Positions 19,131-26,915 of a DNA stretch of 64,000 nucleotides are shown here, piece by piece (position 1 is the first letter of the stretch; each line of letters opens with the position of its first letter). The position numbers were made by a program, and so were the translations under genes. The notes beneath the pieces were generated by a model. The model was not told where the DNA came from. It saw only the letters and a list, made by a program, of their open reading frames with translations, and ran no database searches. The DNA is from Bacillota bacterium. Lineage in GTDB: Bacteria > Bacillota > Clostridia > Acetivibrionales > DSM-1351. Where the stretch lies: the NCBI GenBank assembly GCA_023441625.1, contig JAEZOA010000136.1:36546-100545 (forward strand), in the 5' to 3' direction.

Positions 19131-21590
19131 TTATAGCATATTATATGGATTTATATCTATGCTCATCATAATATCTCCATCCTTTGCTTTCTTCCATACT
19201 CGATCAGACATTTCAGTCAATTCCTCTACCATCAATTCAAGATTCTTTGCTTTGATTACTAGTCTCCAACGGTATTTATTTGCTATTTTAGGTATTGGAC
19301 ACCTTGATGGCCCCAAAATTTCAAAATCCGAAGCACACTTATCTACAAGTTCACTTTTGGTGTTTTTTGCAATTTCAAAGATTGGTCTGTCCCTTCGACC
19401 ACTAAATGTAACAATTGCTATATTAGAAAATGGAGGATAGTCAAGTCGTTTTCTAATCAATATTTCTTGATTATAAAAGCTAATATAATCCTGTTTACAG
19501 GCAGCTAATATACTATAATCCTCTGTGTTATAGGTTTGTATTATTACTCTTCCCCTTTTTTCACCTCTTCCAGCTCTTCCAGCAACTTGTGTCAAAAGCT
19601 GAAAGGTCCTTTCTGAAGATCTGAAGTCACCCACATTAAGCATACTATCTGCTGCTAAAGCCCCTACTAAAGTAACATTAGGGAAATCATGACCTTTAGC
19701 AATCATCTGAGTTCCTACAATTACGTCTATATTTTCTTGCTTAAATTGCTTCAATATCTCTTCATGAGCATTTTTATAGCCTATAGTATCAGTATCCATT
19801 CGAATTACTGAACAATTAGGAAGTCTACATCTTAATTCTTCCTCTATTTTTTGAGTACCAACACCAAAATATCTAATATTTCTACTTTCACAGGATGGGC
19901 ATTGTGTTGGATTTTTTACTGTAAATCCACAATAATGGCATATTAATCTATTATTTTTTGAATGATAGGTTAATGCAATATTGCACTCAGGGCACTTCAT
20001 TGTATAGCCACAATTTCTACAAAATACAAAAGTAGAAAAACCACGTCTATTTAAGAATAATATACTTTGCTCACTATTCTCAATATTTTTTATTAGCTCA
20101 TCAATAAGTTTTGAGCTGAAGGGTGTTTTATTTCCATTTTGAAGTTCCGTTCTCATGTCTACTAGCTCAACATCCGGGAGTTTTGCCTCATTTGGGCGAT
20201 TATTCATTTCTATTAACTCAATTTCATTTTTTGCAGCTCTATAATATGTATCCACTGAAGGAGTAGCCGACCCATATAGCAGAAGAGCATTATTTATTTC
20301 ACATCTCTTTTGAGCCACCTCTTTAGCATTGTATCTAGGAATAGCTTCAGACTTGTATGAGGCTTCATGCTCCTCATCAATCACAACTAAGCCCAAATTA
20401 TTAATTGGTGCAAATACAGCTGAACGTGCTCCTACAACAACGTCAACCCTTCCTTCACTGATTAGTCTCCACTGGTCAAATCTCTCTCCAAGTGACAGTC
20501 TGCTGTGCATAACCGCTACTCTCTTTCCAAATCTAGCGACGAATCTTTCAACCATTTGAGGGGTTAGCGCTATCTCCGGCACAAGCATTATAGCTTTTTT
20601 ACCAAGCTCAAAGCAATGGGAAATAAGTTGCAGATAAACCTCAGTCTTGCCACTTCCAGTTATTCCATATATTAGGCTTTCACTATATACTTTGCTGTCT
20701 AGTTTCTGTATTAAGAGACTCAAAGCTTTGCTCTGATCCTCAGTTGGAAGAAGAGGTTCTGTTCTTTCATATATTCTATTATTTAAGGGATTTCTCAGAA
20801 TCTCTAAATTTTTATAGCAGATAAACCCATACTTGCTCAGGGTATCTAAAACAGATGACGATACACCTGCAAACCTTTGGATATCAGCAACTGAAACCAC
20901 TTCATTATCCAGAAGAATTTCCAACACTCTAATATGTTGAATCTTCTTTATAGTATTATTTTCAAGCTCGTCTATAATTTCTTCCTTTGGTTTTGCTAGA
21001 TAAACAGCCTTGATTGATTTTGCATTAACCTTTTGTTCATAGGATTCTTCTATACATATTGCATTGCACTCACAAAGCTCATTTATATACCCTTTAAAAC
21101 CCCTTATCTCACACATATCTCGTAGCTGTTCATACTCACATTCTCCACCTACACAAGACAGATTTTCTACTATTTTATTCATATTGCTTTTTTTAAAAAC
21201 TTTTATTCCTTCAGTTGTTAAAAGCTTTACATTTTTTACAGCTTTAACACTAATACCCGGTGGTAGCATGCATTTGATTACGTCAGAATATGTACAAATA
21301 TACTGCCTCTTCATCCACTCTAAAAGCTGTATATTATCCTCTTTTAAAAGCGGATAGGGTTCTAGAACTTGTTTTATTAATTTATATTCAATAGCCTTTA
21401 TAAGAATATTCTTAGGATTTATTTCTAATACAAAGCCTTCTTTTACCTTCCCACCATGCCCAAAAGGAACTAAAACTCTGCAGCCAACACAAATCTGACC
21501 TAGAAGGTCTTCTGGAACAGCATATGTATATTTTTTATCAAAGGCTCTTGTAGTATTACTAAGAACAATTGATGCAGTTGTTATATTCAT
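19131..21590 (-). CDS. priA: Primosomal protein N' (replication restart helicase)
   Basis: Superfamily 2 helicase that recognises abandoned forks and reloads the replisome. An N-terminal DNA-binding domain precedes the helicase core with Walker A GITGSGKTE, the DEEH box in VIDEEHEASYK and a later QVAGRAGRG motif. The zinc-binding insertion is intact, with eight Cys in CRNCGYTMKCPEC to CPSCES. The ATG at 21590 has GGAG upstream; an ATG at 21605 would overlap that site. It is the first gene of the def-fmt cluster, with 172 bases before def. Confidence 0.95.
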   Translation of the reverse strand: MNITTASIVLSNTTRAFDKKYTYAVPEDLLGQICVGCRVLVPFGHGGKVKEGFVLEINPKNILIKAIEYKLIKQVLEPYPLLKEDNIQLLEWMKRQYICTYSDVIKCMLPPGISVKAVKNVKLLTTEGIKVFKKSNMNKIVENLSCVGGECEYEQLRDMCEIRGFKGYINELCECNAICIEESYEQKVNAKSIKAVYLAKPKEEIIDELENNTIKKIQHIRVLEILLDNEVVSVADIQRFAGVSSSVLDTLSKYGFICYKNLEILRNPLNNRIYERTEPLLPTEDQSKALSLLIQKLDSKVYSESLIYGITGSGKTEVYLQLISHCFELGKKAIMLVPEIALTPQMVERFVARFGKRVAVMHSRLSLGERFDQWRLISEGRVDVVVGARSAVFAPINNLGLVVIDEEHEASYKSEAIPRYNAKEVAQKRCEINNALLLYGSATPSVDTYYRAAKNEIELIEMNNRPNEAKLPDVELVDMRTELQNGNKTPFSSKLIDELIKNIENSEQSILFLNRRGFSTFVFCRNCGYTMKCPECNIALTYHSKNNRLICHYCGFTVKNPTQCPSCESRNIRYFGVGTQKIEEELRCRLPNCSVIRMDTDTIGYKNAHEEILKQFKQENIDVIVGTQMIAKGHDFPNVTLVGALAADSMLNVGDFRSSERTFQLLTQVAGRAGRGEKRGRVIIQTYNTEDYSILAACKQDYISFYNQEILIRKRLDYPPFSNIAIVTFSGRRDRPIFEIAKNTKSELVDKCASDFEILGPSRCPIPKIANKYRWRLVIKAKNLELMVEELTEMSDRVWKKAKDGDIMMSIDINPYNML

Positions 21591-21750
21591 CTTTTTACTC
21601 CACATAAATGTTTTAATTCACTACATAGTTTTACTTATTTATATCTGATATGTCATTATAACATACTTTTTCTGTCTCAAAAACTTAAAATAAAACCGTA
21701 GCTTTCCCCATCAAGAAGCTTTCTTGGCGCTTGTTAAACTCACAATATAC

Positions 21751-21785
21751 TAAAAGCCCACTTCACATTGATGCGAAATGAGCTT
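21751..21785 (-). terminator. Intrinsic terminator after the SSB-like gene
   Basis: The minus strand can form a 13-bp stem entirely of Watson-Crick and G-U pairs, with a four-base loop, followed by TTTTAG. It lies about 50 bases after the stop codon. Confidence 0.65.
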
Positions 21786-21832
21786 AAACTTTATAAATTT
21801 TATATGTAATGGATTTAATAAAAATATTTTAT

Positions 21833-22510
21833 TTATTCTTCTGTAAATCCTTCATTAACAGTGTCAATTACTGTATTTTGAGGCACATCACATATTTCCA
21901 TCTTGGAAACCGATACCTCATAGGCAGTTTTAAATATCGCTTCACCAGATTCTAATTTCTTCTGGTATTCTCTACTTTGTATTCTCCCCCAAATTTTTAT
22001 ATTATCCCCTATAGCAAGATTCTGTGAATATCTAGCATTCCTCCCCCAAGCTATGCAAGGTATATAGTCAGATTTGTTATAAGGTCTATTTACAGCAACA
22101 AGAATATCAGTAATCTCTCTACCAAATGGGGTCATTCTATATATTGGATTCTTACATATGTATCCGTTCAAATATATTTGATTTGGATTTTTGATTCTCT
22201 TATCTTCCTCAGCAAAAATAACTTCTCGTGCAAAAACTGTAAGTACAAGTTTATTAGATTCACTTTTATAGCTATTATAAGACCTAAACTGACCCTCAAT
22301 CTCTAATGACACTCCCATTTGAAGTTTACTCTTTGGTATAAGTCTTTCAGAAAATGTAACCGATATTTTATCACTGCTATCGCTTAATCTTGGTACATCT
22401 AAATAAAATGAATAAAAGCCCTCACCATAAACCTCATGACTAAATTCTACCTCGGAAATAACTTTCCCTGAAATGGTCACTACATTGTTTTCTATCACAT
22501 TTCCGACCAT
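21833..22510 (-). CDS. Tandem OB-fold single-stranded DNA-binding-like protein
   Basis: The 225-residue protein appears to hold two SSB-type OB folds. The first spans about 8-95 (VVTISGKVISEVEFSHE onward) and the second about 107-205 (IYLNGYICKNPIYRMTP, IPCIAWGRNARYSQNL, GDNIKIWGRIQSREY). The second is the more typical SSB domain. The protein lacks the acidic DDDIPF-like tail that recruits partners in canonical SSB; it ends NEGFTEE. It is not next to rpsF/rpsR, so it is probably an accessory SSB-like protein. A strong GGAG-GGGG region precedes the ATG. Confidence 0.82.
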   Translation of the reverse strand: MVGNVIENNVVTISGKVISEVEFSHEVYGEGFYSFYLDVPRLSDSSDKISVTFSERLIPKSKLQMGVSLEIEGQFRSYNSYKSESNKLVLTVFAREVIFAEEDKRIKNPNQIYLNGYICKNPIYRMTPFGREITDILVAVNRPYNKSDYIPCIAWGRNARYSQNLAIGDNIKIWGRIQSREYQKKLESGEAIFKTAYEVSVSKMEICDVPQNTVIDTVNEGFTEE

Positions 22511-22995
22511 TTTCCCCCCACTCCTCTCTTTTGCTGTTGTGTATCTCTTTTTATTTATCTAATGTAATATGTATTCCTGCAGAATACGATTTAGAATATT
22601 TTTAAAATTTATTTTTTACTATATTTAAGAATGAAGGTATATTGTAATCTACTCCAAAATGATCCAATCCCTTAATATTATATTACATAATTGTTAAAAT
22701 GAAAATCTTTTATTCTACAAAAAAAAACGAATTTTTGTGACAAAAAGTATTGTACTGCAGATAAATGATATTATTAGTTACATTAAATAATATTGTAAAA
22801 TAAAAACCACCCCTTATTAGAGGTATATAATATTACTATTAATATAGATTATTTTGTATGTTATAAAAGTTCCCCACCTACAATTGTGATATGTATTCCG
22901 AAGCTTGCTCAAATGAAGGCTTTGGCTATGTATGTGATATTTCAACCAGGAATTTAGGTTATTATGTAATTAATTGTTATCTGCCTTATTAAGCA
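22511..22995. other. AT-rich intergenic region
   Basis: About 485 bases without a convincing gene. A 33-codon Cys-containing frame at 22891-22992 (+) has an ATG but no Shine-Dalgarno site. Promoters for the minus-strand SSB-like gene should lie in the left part, but none matches the consensus well. Confidence 0.5.
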
Positions 22996-23045
22996 AAAAA
23001 GTGCAAATGACTAAGCAGAATTAACTCTTATCAATTGCACTTTTA
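22996..23045 (-). terminator. Intrinsic terminator after the lipoprotein gene
   Basis: AAAAGTGCAA and TTGCACTTTT arms, with six T residues on the minus strand, 86 bases beyond the lipoprotein stop codon. The plus-strand T run is shorter. Confidence 0.75.
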
Positions 23046-23130
23046 TGATATGAAATAAGCTAGCCTAAAATATCTAGAGTCTTACCTATTCGCAAATTAT
23101 TTTTATGTAATAAACTTTATTTATAACACC

Positions 23131-23664
23131 TTAGTTTATGCTAACTTTTTCCTCTCCACTTAAGAGTCCCTTAATTGTAAGAGTGAGCCCCTTTGAATTC
23201 TCGGGAATTTCAAATACTATACCACCTCTAAATTCAGAAGCAGCAGGTACGTCTCCATCAAGCTGTTCAATATTATCCTCCTCTAAGGTTGCCAAACCAA
23301 CTAAAGAAAGATCATAAGCATTTCCATCAGCATCATTAAGATCGAACATCATTAATGAACTTACTGCAGAAGCTTCATTTGTATCATTCTTAACTGTAAT
23401 ATCAAATTTGCAATAGGTTTTACCTTCTTCTGCTTCAAAAAAATCAGACCCTTTACTAAACGTATAAGCATTTACAGTATAACTAATATCTTCTATAGTA
23501 ACTGTTTTATCAACCTTGTTCCATCCTTCTGATACAGCTTTTGAATCTGATACACCAGCTTTACTAATTGATGTATCAGATGATGTAGAAACTGATACTG
23601 ATCCACATGCGCTTAAAGATGTAAGCATTAGAGACATTAATAATACTAAAACTAATTTTTTCAT
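23131..23664 (-). CDS. Lipoprotein with DUF4352-like domain
   Basis: A 177-residue lipoprotein. The signal peptide ends in the lipobox LSAC (Cys20), followed by a Ser/Thr-rich linker and a beta-sandwich of the DUF4352/Ig-like type from about residue 55. Alternating strands such as YCKFDITVKNDTNEA, SSLMMFDLNDADGNAYDL and FRGGIVFEIPENSKGL are typical of that fold. The protein would sit on the outer face of the membrane; its function is unknown. GGAGG precedes the ATG. It stands alone between two terminator-like regions. Confidence 0.82.
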   Translation of the reverse strand: MKKLVLVLLMSLMLTSLSACGSVSVSTSSDTSISKAGVSDSKAVSEGWNKVDKTVTIEDISYTVNAYTFSKGSDFFEAEEGKTYCKFDITVKNDTNEASAVSSLMMFDLNDADGNAYDLSLVGLATLEEDNIEQLDGDVPAASEFRGGIVFEIPENSKGLTLTIKGLLSGEEKVSIN

Positions 23665-23811
23665 TTGTCTTATCCTCCAGAGTATTATGTAATTAAATTT
23701 ACATTTTTTTATTATTTTAGTTCTTTCAACCTTTCTTTACCAATAAACACATGATTTTGAAACAGCAATGTTTATTTTACCATAATTTTACTATAAATAT
23801 AATAATAATTT

Positions 23812-24588
23812 CTATTTTTTTCTCTGTTGTCTTCCCTGATCATCAATATAATAATTGTCTAGCATTAACATATCCGAAACCTTTGCGAATACAAATCCTT
23901 TTGACTTCAGCTCTGAAATTATTTGTGGAAGTAACTCTACGGTGTGCTGCGTATCATTGTGAAATAGAATTATTGCACCTGGTTTGGTTCTTTTTAATAT
24001 TCTATCTAAGATGGCCTGCTTGCTCATTTCTTTCTTCCAATCCAGGCTATCAACATTCCACTGAATCGGATAACAGCTGAGTTCATTGCAAGTATCAATT
24101 ACATTATTATTATAATCTCCATAAGGAGGTCTAAAAAGCTTTACCTTTACTCCTGATATCTCTTCTAGCTTTTGATTGCAAAGTTCAATCTCGCTTTTGC
24201 ATTTTTCCTTGCTTATCGTACTCATTCGTAGATGCGAGTACCCATGGTTAGCTATATCATGACCATCATTCGCAATAAGTTTAACTGCATCAGGAAACTT
24301 TTCCGCCCATTGCCCTACCATGAAAAAACTAGCCTTTATATCTTCCTTCTTTAGAATCTCAAGAATTGTTGGTATATCTGATGCTCCCCATGCACAATCA
24401 AAGGTTATTGTCACCTTATCTGTTTCAACGCTGTATATTGGCAGATGCCTTTCCGAATTAAAAACATCTACAGTTGTCACCGTATAACCTATAGTAAAAA
24501 GAGTACAAATTATTACAAACGCTAAAATAAATCTTTTAGATATTTGATTACTTTTAAAAATAATAATTTTAAACATAGGTTTTTTCAT
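23812..24588 (-). CDS. Polysaccharide deacetylase (PdaB/NodB family)
   Basis: A NodB-fold carbohydrate esterase of 258 residues with an N-terminal signal anchor (about 20-40). Motif 1 is TFDCAWG, with the catalytic-base Asp; motif 2 is the metal site HDIANHGYSH; motif 3 is RPPYGDYN; the later motif is GAIILFHND. The FDCAWG form of motif 1 resembles spore-associated PdaB-type enzymes that act on cortex peptidoglycan, so a sporulation role is plausible. GGGAG lies before the ATG. Confidence 0.88.
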   Translation of the reverse strand: MKKPMFKIIIFKSNQISKRFILAFVIICTLFTIGYTVTTVDVFNSERHLPIYSVETDKVTITFDCAWGASDIPTILEILKKEDIKASFFMVGQWAEKFPDAVKLIANDGHDIANHGYSHLRMSTISKEKCKSEIELCNQKLEEISGVKVKLFRPPYGDYNNNVIDTCNELSCYPIQWNVDSLDWKKEMSKQAILDRILKRTKPGAIILFHNDTQHTVELLPQIISELKSKGFVFAKVSDMLMLDNYYIDDQGRQQRKK

Positions 24589-24751
24589 TTTTCAACTCCC
24601 ATAATATGATTTGAGCTAAACTACAGCATTAGCAAAACAAGCACTTTTTTATTATTAATTATCAAGTGCATTATAATTTTAGCCCTATAGTATTTTATTT
24701 TTGTAAAATTGGAATTATGATTGATATGGAAGTGTATTGTTTAATAACCAT

Positions 24752-25363
24752 TTATATTAGTTGTACTCGCGTACTGTCAAATTTCAAAAGTTTTTTATTA
24801 ACAAATAATTTCCGTACATTTTTATAATCCTCCGGGGTATCTATATCCATTAATATGCCTGAACTTTTAATTTCCAAAGTCTTAAACTCATGATTGCTGA
24901 TAAATTCTCTCAGGTTACTGTAGTTCGTACTTGAAAGAAGTAAGCTTGACATCCTTTTATCCATAAGTACAGGATGACCTTTTTTACCTTTATAAGTTGG
25001 TATAACTATATCACTCTTTACACTAAGTAGGCTTTCATAAACATTTTGGTCAATCAAAGCATAATCTGCTGGAATCAGGAAAATTCTATCACCTTTGGCA
25101 TGCTTAAAGCCCTCTATAACAGAACTGAACATTCCTGTTTCATAATTTTTATTATAAACCAGCTCTATCTTAGGATACTTGTCCAAAATCGGATTAAGCT
25201 TTTTAACTTTATATCCTCCAACTACAACAATTCGCGAGCAGGTATTATACATTCCCTCGATACATCGCTCTATAACGGTCTTACCGCCTAGTTCAAATGT
25301 TAGTTTATATGCACCTGCTCTAGATGAAAATCCACCGGCTAAAATAATACCTTCTATACGCAT
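24752..25363 (-). CDS. MobA-like NTP transferase (MocA/YgfJ type)
   Basis: A nucleotidyltransferase-fold protein with the signature MRIEGIILAGGFSSRAG, an IPADYALI metal-site motif and GHPVLMDKRM near the end. The family includes molybdopterin cytidylyltransferase MocA and the YgfJ proteins linked to selenium-dependent molybdenum hydroxylases. The location just after the molybdenum hydroxylase genes supports such a cofactor role here. I set the start at 25363, giving the family N-terminus; the frame extends to 25444 but that part overlaps a small upstream gene. Its TAA-GCTT-ATG junction suggests coupling to the 45-residue peptide. Confidence 0.85.
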   Translation of the reverse strand: MRIEGIILAGGFSSRAGAYKLTFELGGKTVIERCIEGMYNTCSRIVVVGGYKVKKLNPILDKYPKIELVYNKNYETGMFSSVIEGFKHAKGDRIFLIPADYALIDQNVYESLLSVKSDIVIPTYKGKKGHPVLMDKRMSSLLLSSTNYSNLREFISNHEFKTLEIKSSGILMDIDTPEDYKNVRKLFVNKKLLKFDSTRVQLI

Positions 25364-25367
25364 AAGC

Positions 25368-25505
25368 TTACAACACCCATTGAAGAATAAATGCAATAAA
25401 TAGTACCCCAAAAGCAATAAATTGTTTAAAACTAATTTCTCCAATAACTCCCGATTTTATTAATTTACATAGGAAATAGCTTGGAATACATATTTCTATC
25501 ATCAT
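25368..25505 (-). CDS. Small 45-residue membrane peptide upstream of the NTP transferase
   Basis: This frame starts with two ATG codons preceded by AAAGGA and encodes 45 residues, from MMIEICIPSYFLC to FIAFILQWVL. The C-terminal half is one hydrophobic helix. The stop codon lies 4 bases before the ATG of the MocA-like gene, an arrangement typical of coupled genes. I do not recognise the family. The Shine-Dalgarno spacing and the coupling make it more credible than chance, but no conservation data are available. Confidence 0.5.
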   Translation of the reverse strand: MMIEICIPSYFLCKLIKSGVIGEISFKQFIAFGVLFIAFILQWVL

Positions 25506-25605
25506 TCATTCCTTTTATTTTTGTTACTATCGTTATAATGCCATAAATTAATATACAATTAATTGAACCTTTATAAAAGAGAAATTTAAGTAGAGTAATA
25601 GGATT

Positions 25606-26079
25606 CTAGATAGATATTGATGCTAGAACAGATTTTATTGCATTTCTAATCTCTTCATAGCTTGTACACCTGCAAATATTTGCTTGAAGCCATTCCTCAA
25701 TCACATATTCCTCTGCATCAGGGTGAATATTTACAAGGGAATGGCATACCATCAAAAAGCCAGAGGTACAGTAACCACACTGAAACCCCCAGTTCTCTAC
25801 AAATGCTTTTTGAATTGGAGCATTTTGAAGTCCTTCAACGGTGGTTACTTTATGTCCTATAGCTTCAACTGCCAGCATCAAGCATGATTTTACAGGCCAT
25901 CCATCCACAAGTACTGTGCATGCACCGCAGTCACCGTTTTCACAGCTTGGTTTTGCCCCGGTTAATCCAAGCTGTTCTCTGAGAACATACAAAAGAATAT
26001 CTGATGGACTGACTACAACCTCTTTTTTCTCTCCATTTATATCAAGCTCAATGATGCTTTTGCCTTCTATTTTTAGCAT
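25606..26079 (-). CDS. Molybdenum hydroxylase small subunit, [2Fe-2S] protein
   Basis: The electron-transfer subunit of a xanthine dehydrogenase-type enzyme, 157 residues. The plant-ferredoxin domain has the cluster motif CENGDCGAC with a fourth Cys in VKSC. The C-terminal helical domain has the second cluster motif CGYC and CRC. The ATG at 26079 overlaps the stop of the FAD subunit (TAATG) and has GGAGGG upstream; an ATG at 26088 would have no spacing to that site. Together with the next two genes it forms a complete heterotrimer. Confidence 0.94.
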   Translation of the reverse strand: MLKIEGKSIIELDINGEKKEVVVSPSDILLYVLREQLGLTGAKPSCENGDCGACTVLVDGWPVKSCLMLAVEAIGHKVTTVEGLQNAPIQKAFVENWGFQCGYCTSGFLMVCHSLVNIHPDAEEYVIEEWLQANICRCTSYEEIRNAIKSVLASISI

Positions 26080-26915
26080 TACCGCCATCCCTCCAGTGTT
26101 TCCAAAGTGTTATTTAACGTATTCTTCAGTACAAACTTTCGATATTTGTCTGAGCCCGAGACATCATTTAGTACAGGTGCAGGCAAATGGTTAATAACAT
26201 TATTTATCCTTATATCCCAAGAGCTATTTTTATTATTTAGGTCCTCTTCAACTTGAATAGACCTAAATGGAAAAGCGCATATACCGCTGAAGGCGATTCT
26301 AATTTTATCGCTTTGCTTAATTGCTGCTATTGTTATCAACGGATAATCAATTTTCTCATTTTTAGTTTTTTTAACATGAACAAATGGCAATGCTGTATAC
26401 TCCCTTCCAACTGTGAACTGAACGATAAACTCACCCCTGGCAAGGTTCAATCTTTCAAAGAATACTTCAGATATAGGAACCTGTCTAAGTTTATTTTCAC
26501 TGGCAATGGTCACGTAAGCGTCAGATAACAACAGTGGTAGAACAGCTTCCCGATAAAAAATGGTTCCTCCTATGTTCCCGCCCAGTGTTATCCTACATTG
26601 CATTGTATGGTCTGCTATCCTGCCGACTGTTTTCCCAAGCAAAGGGAATAATTTTGATTCAGATATTCGGGATAGAGTAGCACAGGAGCCGATGGCTAAA
26701 CAATCTCCCTGAAATTCAAGAGCATTGCATTCAGGAATGTCTTTCAAATCAATGACTGCTTTTGTATAAATATTATGAAACCTCGCCATACTTATAATTT
26801 CATAACCACCGCCGTAGTAAATGGGTTCTTTACGTTGTAAATCCAGCTCTTTATATATTTGAACCGCCTCATCAATTGAAAACGGTCTATAATAATCAAA
26901 ATTAAAAGGGATCAT
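26079..26915 (-). CDS. Molybdenum hydroxylase FAD-binding subunit
   Basis: A 278-residue CoxM/XdhB-type flavoprotein that passes electrons from the iron-sulfur subunit to NAD+ or another acceptor. The N-terminal FAD-binding part shows YYGGGYEI and later the TLGGNIGG motif that contacts the flavin; the CO dehydrogenase flavoprotein C-terminal domain spans about 165-270. It overlaps the molybdenum subunit by 4 bases and touches the small subunit by 1, so all three are translationally coupled. Confidence 0.93.
   Translation of the reverse strand: MIPFNFDYYRPFSIDEAVQIYKELDLQRKEPIYYGGGYEIISMARFHNIYTKAVIDLKDIPECNALEFQGDCLAIGSCATLSRISESKLFPLLGKTVGRIADHTMQCRITLGGNIGGTIFYREAVLPLLLSDAYVTIASENKLRQVPISEVFFERLNLARGEFIVQFTVGREYTALPFVHVKKTKNEKIDYPLITIAAIKQSDKIRIAFSGICAFPFRSIQVEEDLNNKNSSWDIRINNVINHLPAPVLNDVSGSDKYRKFVLKNTLNNTLETLEGWR

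Noticed and set aside
22891..22992. 33-codon plus-strand frame MYSEACSNEGFG... with three Cys, possible secreted peptide
   Set aside because: No Shine-Dalgarno site, no signal sequence, and the nearby terminator fits the minus-strand lipoprotein gene better.
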